Shown here: positions 56,518 through 64,000 of the stretch, piece after piece
Position numbering within the stretch: position 1 is the stretch's first letter
Layout of the letters: the number at the start of each line of letters is the position of its first letter
NCBI RefSeq assembly: GCF_963678635.1
Contig: NC_087062.1
Location: forward strand, 57,428,129 to 57,492,128
Length of the DNA: 64,000 nt
Source: Symsagittifera roscoffensis
Taxonomy: Eukaryota; Xenacoelomorpha; Acoela; Convolutidae
Reading direction: 5' to 3'
Made by a program: the position numbers and the translations under genes
The notes under the pieces: generated by a model
The model's input: the letters and a program-made list of their open reading frames with translations, nothing else
The model's database searches: none
What the model was told of the DNA's origin: nothing

Positions 56518-56568
56518 CTATGGTCGGAACATTCTGTGCTACTTGCACAGTAACCGACAATCCTTGTT
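56518..56568 (+). mobile_element. Helentron-like 3' tail with variant hairpin
   Basis: GTCGGAACATTC at 56523, hairpin CTGTGC-TACTT-GCACAG, then CGACAATCCTTGTT. The end words match 9473 and 10721 but the hairpin sequence differs on both sides of the stem. Confidence 0.75.
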
Positions 56569-56625
56569 CAAATGTGATAACAGCGTGCTTCTGATTGCAA
56601 AAATGCTTCCTCTAGTGAGAGTAAC

Positions 56626-57375
56626 ACAGAGACAAATCGGAGTTTCGCAACAATTTCGACACGACTCAAAAATAGCATCGTAAATTAGCAGCCACAAAAT
56701 GAGCCGGAAGCAGAAAAAATGATTTTTGAAATTTCAAAAAAACTACATCTATGAAAAATCTAATCAAAAATGATCCTCAATTTGAGAAAAACTTGCGAGG
56801 GAACACAATCACTTCCATTATTTAAACAAACAAAACCATTTACCGATCGGAAATTAAGCCAATTATACTTGGGTAGAAGCAAGCTGAGCCGAAAACAAAA
56901 TGTCTCAGAAATATTTCAGCGGTAAAATTTTGAAATTCGAAGTTTAAAGCTCTATTCTCTGAAATGCACGAAAACAACAAGGTATTGCTGCAATTTCACT
57001 GAAACAAAAGGAGGTAACCAAGTCGACACAGCAAAAACCAAAAAATATAGCAAAAACCAAAAGATATAGCAAAAATCAAAAAAACATGATAAAAAAAAAT
57101 CAAAATTGTTTAATTTACAGTCTAAAAATACGGATTTCAATTGTAGTTAGAACTGCCTTAATCAGAAAAATATTGATGCTTTGAAGAAAAAAAATTCGTG
57201 TTTTAGACAGTAAGCCGACAAAAATATAAGACAAACGATGGTCTGACAATTCAACTTGTCAAAAAAAAATTCGATGCATCAAAAGAAGGACGCGATTCGA
57301 CCGGAACTCGAATCCAAGACTTTCTGTTCCAAAAGTGTGTCCTTTAGCTCTGGATCGAATTAGAGGGGCTTGAAC
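56626..57375 (-). mobile_element. long tRNA-SINE, copy S6
   Basis: On plus: worn tail GAGACAAATCGGAGTTTCGC, body with GTAAGCCGACAAAAATATAA, then GGAACTCGAATCCAAGAC (B-box complement) and TTTAGCTCTGGATCGAATTA (A-box region complement). Internal AAAAACCAAAAAATATAGC words repeat three times near 57030-57080. Confidence 0.75.
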
Positions 57376-57419
57376 GATGCTGAGATTCAGTAAAAAAGTA
57401 GGGTGAATTTCTCACAGAT

Positions 57420-57510
57420 CTTTAAAAAATGTCCCGCCGGAGATCGAACCCCAGAACTTACGCTCCGCAGTCGCGTTCTTTACCTATAGACCAAGTCGGA
57501 AGGGCCTTGA
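57420..57510 (-). mobile_element. well-preserved tRNA-like SINE head
   Basis: Minus strand reads CCGACTTGGTCTATAGGTAA, GCGACTGCGGAGCG, then GGGGTTCGATCTCCGGCGGG. A-box, anticodon-arm-like and B-box segments stand at tRNA spacing. It directly abuts the head of S6, giving two heads in tandem. Confidence 0.78.
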
Positions 57511-59129
57511 AATGAGACGCAGTTTAATAAAAAAAAGTACACATACTTACATGTCTTCTTTAAACTAAAAAAACATACTCAGCGAAGTAATCTCTTTACA
57601 AAGAGAACTCTCGGTCAATAAAACAAAACGTATAATTAATGGCAACAAAAATCAAATAAGCAAGGAACATAAATCAATAGCGAGCACGATACAAAAAAGA
57701 CGCACTGAAAACAAACGTTAAGTTTAACCAAAATAATTTCGGAAAACGTTTTGACACTTCGCCATCTCCCAAGTTACCTGGTTGCTTCTCGGATTATCGA
57801 AACTTAGCGACCCGGAGGAAACAGGAATCCAACCTTCGAGAACTAGTAAGCCAAACAAAAATACATTTATTTTTTCCAAAGGAAACCGGAACAAATCAAT
57901 AAAATTGTTAACATATTCACCATCGCAGTATGGAAGCTTTGGAAGTTATGCAACAAAAGTGATATCAAAAGAACATGTACGCAACTAGACCAAAAAGTAA
58001 AAAAAGTCGAATATAAAAAAAATCTCAGACTTATCTATTTCAAGAGATTTCAACACATGAAAACTTCTTTCAGTATTCATGAAACCTAACTGGCCCATGT
58101 AGATTTAGAAAACAAACACCGAAAATTGCATATGAATGTAAACAGAAAAAAAAACACTTTCGAACTTAAAAGAAAAAAATTGATGGCGCTTTTTTGGTAA
58201 CATTAACCCAGCTTGAGAAAACCGGATCAATAGATAAAATTATATACCTCTGGAAATCTAAAAATTAAAATCCACTTTCGAAACTAGAAATTGCTCACGT
58301 TTTTTTGAGCCATTTCCACATTCGTATTTGGAGAATGCTATTTACGTAACTTTCAGCAGATGAATTTCAATTGAACTCAAAAAGTGCATATATACCTAGG
58401 TGCATTCATAAATGCTTTAAAATGTATGAATGCACATCTGTATGCATAGTTATTAGAGCATTTTGGACTTTTTCGTGAAAAAAAATCACCAAGACCTATA
58501 CAAGCCTTGCGTTCATTACTCTAAATAACATCAATTGAGTTTTTCCATTCAAGTAAAATTTTTATAACTATCAACATATTTTGAATTCTTTAATTACACG
58601 TATTCATGAAACCTAATTGGCCCATATCGATTCAGAAAAACAACACCGAAAACTGGAGAGAACTTAAATTGAATGTTTTCAATCGAGTATATTTTTGAAA
58701 ACTATCTTTAATTTTTATTCTTTAATTTTTTAATTACACACATTCATGAAACCTAAATGTCCCATTTAAAATCAGAAAACAACGATGAATATCGCAAATC
58801 AATCGGTTGCTATTTCATTCAAGAATAATGTCGAAAGCTATCAACTACTTATTTGAGTCTTAATTGATCGTTATTTTTAACCAAACCAATAATATTGCAA
58901 TCCTGTAGGAAGAGAATGAAAAAGCCGCCAATTCGAAAATAAAAAAATTTAAAAAGCACAATTAGAAAAAATGTCTTCCAAAATTTGTCTCGACTGATGT
59001 TCAATTACGTCAAGCCACACAATTATCGACATGAAAGAAGTATTTAGATACATAAACCCAGCTGAGCCGACAACACTTTAACGTCCGTAGAGTCTAAAAC
59101 AAAACAAAATGCTGTCATGAATAACTTTG
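57511..59129. repeat. unassigned stretch with three direct repeats and a short palindrome
   Basis: TATTCATGAAACCTAATTGG-type text recurs at about 58070, 58600 and 58737, each followed by CCCAT...CAGAAAA. TGCATTCATAAATGC / GTATGAATGCACAT (58402-58434) can pair. AAAATCCACTTTCGAAACTA at 58267 recurs at 60698. No gene seen. Confidence 0.55.
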
Positions 59130-59350
59130 GTCTGTAAAACAGCTTTCATGTGCAATGAGCAACGGCCTGCAGCACGCTAAAGGTCGGTGATGACGCAACT
59201 AAGCCAATGAAACATAAGTAAAACGATAGACCGACAATTTTTTGAAAATGAAAATTCTGTTTAAAAAAATTGGATCTTGACCGCATCCGCATCTAGGCCC
59301 CTAGCCGTGCCAGGCGTAGGCGTTTCCTCTAGCCCAAGTGTGCCGGCAAT
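59130..59350 (-). mobile_element. SINE head and partial body, copy S9
   Basis: Plus-strand GCAACTAAGCCAATGAAACA body and GTAGGCGTTTCCTCTAGCCC head complement. It ends against S8, so SINEs are stacked here. Confidence 0.65.
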
Positions 59351-59369
59351 GATGTAAATAATTCAATTT

Positions 59370-60205
59370 TAAACGCAGAGGCTAAGCGGAGCTTCGCACC
59401 ACTTGCGATACAACACTAACATGAAATAAAAACATAAAAAGCCGAAAATGAAAATTTTTGAAAAAAAATTAGGTCACGTAAACTTTCATTTGTCTCGATA
59501 TGAGTTCAATCAAGGCAAACATGCTAAGCACTTGAATTTTAAATCAGCAACAACGGAACAAAATTATCGAAAAGAAACAGAGCCGACCATCTTTGAGCAG
59601 ACACAAGTTGAGCCGAAAAAAATATGACTCTATAAAAAAATGTTTAAAGTCCCACCTTAAACAACAATGGACAATAATTGCACTTGCAACTACAATAAAA
59701 GTTGTTTACAGCCCAAGAAAAATCAGTGATGCGTCAACAATCTTTGATCTGAAACCACTTGAACCGAAAAATTATAAAATCTTTCCAGTCCCCCTTGAAA
59801 CTAGAATGATCAGCACTTGTACTTGCAACTACAATGAAAATAACTTACAGCAAAAAAAAATCAGTGATATGGCAAGTAAGCCAACTATCTTTGAGCAGAC
59901 AGCAACTGAAACGAAAAAAAATCAAAGATTTTTTTAAATCTTGCAGGTCCCTCTTGAAATTACAATGAACATTTGCACTTGCGACTACAAGAAAAATTGT
60001 CTACAGTACGAGCAAAATCCGTAGTGGCAATTTATCCGCCAAAACCTGAGCGTACAAATAAAAAACTGACTATTCAATTTTCTCGGAATTTTTTTTTTTC
60101 AATTTCCTTGAGACTGAAAAAAAAAACAAGATCCGGCCACCACTCGAACCCCAGACCCGAGGGTACAAAGCCAACTTACAATGTTGCTGAAGGTACTAAC
60201 GGGTG
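59370..60205 (-). mobile_element. long tRNA-SINE, copy S8, with internal triplication
   Basis: The 3' hairpin GGCTAAGCGGAGCTTCGC lies at the left edge and the tRNA head (CCACCACTCGAACCCCAGAC on plus) near 60137. Between 59580 and 60035 a module of about 125-190 bases (CACTTGCAACTACAATAAAA, AAAAATCAGTGATGCGTCAA, CAATCTTTGATCTGA) appears three times. Frames at 59593 and 59973 are repeat translations. Confidence 0.8.
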
Positions 60206-60904
60206 AAACAAATTTCATCAACTTAAAATATGTAAAAAAAGTTTTATTTATTTTTTCCAGTTTGTTCAAAGATGGTCGGTGAGTTTGATTAAAAACTTTC
60301 TAATTATTTTGAGTGGAAATTGATAGAAAAAAATTAGGTTAATAAACCGACAGAATTAAAATTGAAACGATCGAAAAAAAACTGAACAAAAAATTTTTTT
60401 TAAAATTTTTGTAAAGCAAAAGGCACTTAAAAATCATTTAAATGGTTTCAATTGCTATTTTGAAAAAAAAACGAAAAAAAACTCAACCGACACGAATGGA
60501 TAAGAAAAATAATATTCCTGAAAAAATGATAAATCTTAACACAGATCTTTTCGAATTTCAAAGAAAAACAATAGGAATTCAAGCACTTTGAAATTCAAAA
60601 ACAATTTATGATTGACACTTTGCTAAAAGTAGCCCAATTGAGAAATCTTGCTCAATAAATAAGTATGTTATGAGGCCGGAACATCTGGAAAGGAAAATCC
60701 ACTTTCGAAACTAGAAGTCAATCACATTTTTCATGACCTTTAGAATTCTTGTTTGCCTTATTTTGTACAAACAAAATGAACTGAAGTTAAACAGAAATCA
60801 AAATTCAAATTTGAGCGTGACAATTTCATGACTTTCCTGAAAATAAAGCAAAAAATCATAAGTATTTCTATAAGAGTCTACCTTTCGGATAGCTGCTGGA
60901 AACG
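60206..60904. other. no gene seen
   Basis: Highly A-rich. AAAATCCACTTTCGAAACTA at 60698 repeats text from 58267. No supported exon. Confidence 0.4.
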
Positions 60905-61165
60905 TTACATAGCAGTAAGTCGAGAAGCACGTCTTTTCTCTCGTCAGTTAGCAGACAAATATTACATTAAGCCATCAGAATCGACACATGAAAGAGTTTA
61001 ACAACAATTATTATTATTTTGAGTAGCAGCTTTAGCTTCAGTGGGCCCGCGAGTTATTATATATTTGGTTCGTACGTTTGCTTTCTCATCTCGATTCTGA
61101 TTGGTTAATAAAGCAACTGTCTACTTACTGGCGAGTATGAATCCGCGGAGTAATTGATGTTTTGG
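60905..61165. mobile_element. palindromic element, relative of 37766-39165
   Basis: Arms: CAGTAAGTCGAGAAGCACG...GCCATCAGAATCGACAC on the left; CTCGATTCTGATTGGTTAAT...GTCTACTTACTGGCGAG on the right. Unlike the 37 kb copy it is not interrupted. Confidence 0.65.
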
Positions 61166-61186
61166 TGGCCAGTCAATAAGCAGAAT

Positions 61187-61520
61187 GGTCTAAGAGCAGA
61201 ATGGGTCCAAGAGCAGACAAATAGAAAAATGTCAACTTCTTTAAGCTAATCGGTAAAATAATTATCAGAAATGTCAATAATAGCAAAGCAACGAACATTT
61301 TATGCATAATTTGAGCAATTTAATCAAAGATTTAAAAAATTTCAACAAAAAACTTAATGAAATTAGTCAATTCATGCTTAATTTATTCGTTTTCTTGGTA
61401 TTTTTTTCACGATTCTGATAATTGTTTTATCAATTAGCCCGTTTAAACCAATATAAGTCAATATTGTACTGTTTTTCTGCTCTTGGACCCATTCTGCACT
61501 TGGGCCATTCAGCTTATTGC
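61187..61520. mobile_element. inverted-repeat element
   Basis: Left end AATAAGCAGAATGGTCTAAG and AGAATGGGTCCAAGAGCAGA; right end TCTGCTCTTGGACCCATTCT and GGCCATTCAGCTTATT. TIRs about 48 bases. Non-coding. Confidence 0.85.
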
Positions 61521-61580
61521 TCCGCCTCCGGTATTTTTTATAAGCTAGGCTCAAAGTTGATTAACAGAGAAATATAAATA

Positions 61581-61951
61581 GGTGGAATCCCTCATGTGCG
61601 AAGGACCGAATGCGCGAAAATAAAAATCAGCCAATCAGATTTCAGTGTTCTAAAATTTGGAAAGAGAGTAAACATTTCCAGTGACTTGAGTATTGATATT
61701 GGCCGATTATAAAAAAGGCAGAAATAAGCTAAAATTTTCAAATTGTCATTGACCGCCGCAAAATTGGGACAAATTTTATATGTAATGGGGTTTTTTAATG
61801 AAAGACGCAAAAAATTGCTTCATTTAATTCATTTTAATTGAATATGGCAGTTGCTTTTTTTTTAAAATTGACTTTCGGCTAAACTTGTTTTCGGTCTTTC
61901 GCACACGAGTTTTTTCGCGCATTCGGTCCTTCGCGCATGAGAATAGCCCCC
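61581..61951. mobile_element. MITE with 9-base target duplication, copy 3
   Basis: Ends GGTGGAATCCCTCATGTGCG and GCGCATGAGAATAGCCCCC. Flanks ATATAAATA and ATAGAAATA (61572-61580, 61952-61960) are a 9-base duplication with one mismatch. Interior nearly identical to 37345-37728. Confidence 0.9.
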
Positions 61952-62230
61952 ATAGAAATAGTCTACGTAAGTACTTTCTCGCACGAAAACAAACGATATA
62001 TTCTCGTATCGTAATAAACAGGCAAAAATTGACGTAATTTAATAAAACGCCGATAGCTACAGCTACTTGAATGTGGCTTGAAAAAAATCAGCAAAACAAT
62101 TGCAAACGGAAACTCGAGACATTGCTTAGTGAAAAGGAACTGGTCTGATCACAGAAGCGTTGCTAGTAAATAATTCTTAATTTATACCCATTTTTTCCTC
62201 TCATCTGTCTTGTAAGATTATATTTCCCAA

Positions 62231-62545
62231 TTATAAAACATGTATTCTTTCAAAAGTAAATATATACTTTTTCGCTGGACAAAAAAATTCGCTGTAAAGT
62301 TCGATATTTAACCTGTCGATAACATCCAAATGAACCGATAACCAAGGATCCATATCACAAGGAAATCCCACTATCAGGGCAAAAAAAAACGCAATAATCC
62401 TAGATACGCCCCCTGCCCAAGCATCAAAACTAGTCAAATCTAACTTAAAACCTACCCTGATAGTAAAAGCTCCTTCAGAAAGAACAAATAAGCATAAACT
62501 ACCGTCTGTTAATATCAGAAAAAAAGAGCTTTCGGCGTTGAGCAT
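62231..62545 (-). CDS. uncertain small membrane ORF
   Basis: 104 codons: a hydrophobic N-terminus (MLNAESSFFLILTDGSLCLF), a second hydrophobic span (IIAFFFALIVGFP), then DMDPWLSVHLDVIDR and a basic end. The order (hydrophobic span, GFP, Trp, acidic block) loosely echoes the two AKN-WSW proteins, but the AKN-x-WSW-x-NIP block is absent. It may be a real gene, an exon or a chance frame. No splice sites were settled. Confidence 0.3.
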   Translation of the reverse strand: MLNAESSFFLILTDGSLCLFVLSEGAFTIRVGFKLDLTSFDAWAGGVSRIIAFFFALIVGFPCDMDPWLSVHLDVIDRLNIELYSEFFCPAKKYIFTFERIHVL

Positions 62546-63088
62546 GAAGATTGTGATAGCCTGAGGAAGAAATGGATCAACTTGGTAGAATACTCAATTA
62601 AACCAATCAAATTAAAACTTACTAATTAATTCCACGAACAAATACTAGACAAAGTAAACGGATAAATCATTTCCAGTAGCATCACTTGGGTAAAATTATT
62701 ACTTTTAAGCAATGTTTCTAGACAAGATGTCGGTTTGTTAATTTGAACAAACTGTCGCAAAATATTTATATTTAATATCATATAAAGCACCTGTAAAGTA
62801 AAACATTGAAAGGGCTAAAACTCGCTCTTAAAAAGAAATTAGTTTAATTCTTAATAGTTAGATTCAAGTTGCGTGGACTATTTGGCAATTATTCTTGAAA
62901 TAGCACTGAACAGCGAACATGACTAACGGCTGTTCGCTGAGTGCTAATGAATTCAGAAAATAATTTTATCCTATAGAATTCATCAGATGTATACTTTTAA
63001 TATTCACGTTCTTTATTAAGCGTGACCAAGATGTCATTGAGCTTAAATTAATCTACTTAGAAAAAATTATGCCATAGACCATAATAAC

Positions 63089-63417
63089 CAGGGGTGGATT
63101 TTCAAAAAGTTTGTCGAAATTTTTTTTAGGTCGACCAAATTGATTTTCCGAACGCTCCTGGAACACTTTAAAGAGCCTATTTTGACAAAAATTTTTGCAC
63201 CACAGGCGAAATTTTGAAAAAACATCCAAAATACCGCGCGCGCTCCTCTTCAAAATTAGTTTATATTGATTGGCGCCCTTGGAAAAAATTTAGAGTTGGT
63301 CGGCCTAAAATGGATGTCATAAAATAACCCAAAGGGGTGACCCTTTGGTTGGTGAGGGGGTCGAATCCCTGAGGGTGGGGGGGGGGGGCATCCGCCGCTC
63401 TTCTAAATCCGCCACTG
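63089..63417. mobile_element. hAT-type MITE, copy 6
   Basis: Ends CAGGGGTGGATTTTC and AAATCCGCCACTG, with flanking ATAATAAC and ATACTAAC (8 bases, one mismatch). Length 329. Same family as 5570 and 13298. Confidence 0.92.
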
Positions 63418-63704
63418 ATACTAACCATAAAAGGCCATTGAAAGCTTAAAAATCGGTATATATTAATAAACTAAAACTGACTTCGTTCATTGTCACTAAG
63501 TTATTTCGGGCCCAATGTAAAAAGGGAATGATAAAACTGATTGCATTCTAAAACGGCCTGAAAAGGCAAAACACAGCACAAATTCTGATAATCATTAGAG
63601 TAGCAAACTACTTTTACATTGCTTCACAAATATGGGGTTTAAAACAAGCAACAACAACAAACTACACAAGTTTTCATCACGTTGTGCGAAAAAAAGATGA
63701 AACA

Positions 63705-63790
63705 TGTTTCTTTGAAGGCACATCACAATAAAATAGTCATTAGACGTTGTTTCTTTGAAGGCACATCACAATAAAATAGTCATTACACGT
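63705..63790. repeat. two-copy tandem repeat, 43-base unit
   Basis: TGTTTCTTTGAAGGCACATC...AGTCATTAGACGT is repeated immediately with one or two changes. GGAGGCACATCACGAG near 63928 shares part of it. Non-coding. Confidence 0.9.
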
Positions 63791-64000
63791 TAAAACTTAA
63801 ATGAGTGCACTTTTACAATTCATATCAAGTAACTCAAAGATCATTCAGAGAGATAAGTTTGAAGATTGATGCACATGAAAAAGATGCAATTTCCCTAAAG
63901 GGTTGCTAAAGGCGATTCTGTTGGTAGGAGGCACATCACGAGTTCCCCTTGGAGGCGCAAGTGGCCTCGATAATGAGTTTATTGTCCACTAGAGGGTTTG

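Noticed and set aside
57420-57510. Functional tRNA gene
   Set aside because: A- and B-box-like text is present but I could not close a full acceptor stem, and it sits beside a SINE head of the same type; a SINE head is the simpler reading.

Overview
The window is nuclear DNA of an AT-rich animal. It has split genes, tRNA-derived SINEs, LINEs, Helitron-type and many small DNA transposons, and no operon-like or prokaryotic layout. The species cannot be named from sequence alone. Two GC-AG introns, one intron that fits no canonical register, an IRG-type GTPase gene and dense non-autonomous transposons would suit a large-genome tunicate such as an appendicularian, but this is only a weak inference.

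Layout. 1-2487: tetranucleotide array and unassigned 5' flank. 2488-18112 (+): a ten-exon Cys-loop ligand-gated chloride channel gene of about 500 residues. Its 8.9 kb third intron and 3.3 kb fifth intron hold a LINE, a Tc1-type relic, hAT MITEs, Helentron-like elements and fold-back elements. 19130-20571 (+): a second decayed LINE. 20.6-30.5 kb: mostly AT-rich unassigned DNA with a tandem repeat. 30590-30928 (+) and 45745-46167 (-): two paralogous single-pass membrane proteins that I do not recognise. 35839-36758 (-): a two-exon secreted-looking stefin/cystatin. 36.9-39.7 kb: a nest of transposons inside transposons, with a Helitron carrying its own satellite. 47623-48874: a second copy of that Helitron. 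49827-51629 (-): a two-exon IRG (p47-type) GTPase. 51.8-60.2 kb: a SINE-rich tract split by a second tetranucleotide array. 60.9-63.4 kb: more MITEs, one uncertain small membrane ORF and a short tandem duplication.

How the genes relate. The channel is a neuronal-type anion channel. The cystatin (cysteine-protease inhibitor) and the IRG GTPase (cell-autonomous defence in vertebrates) are both defence-like genes. The two small membrane paralogues bracket the cystatin gene, and the IRG gene lies just beyond the second paralogue. No shared regulation is visible; this is proximity only.

Five host genes are well supported. Most of the remainder is recognisable repeat DNA. Coordinates of diverged repeats are approximate to about 10-30 bases unless terminal repeats or target duplications fix them.
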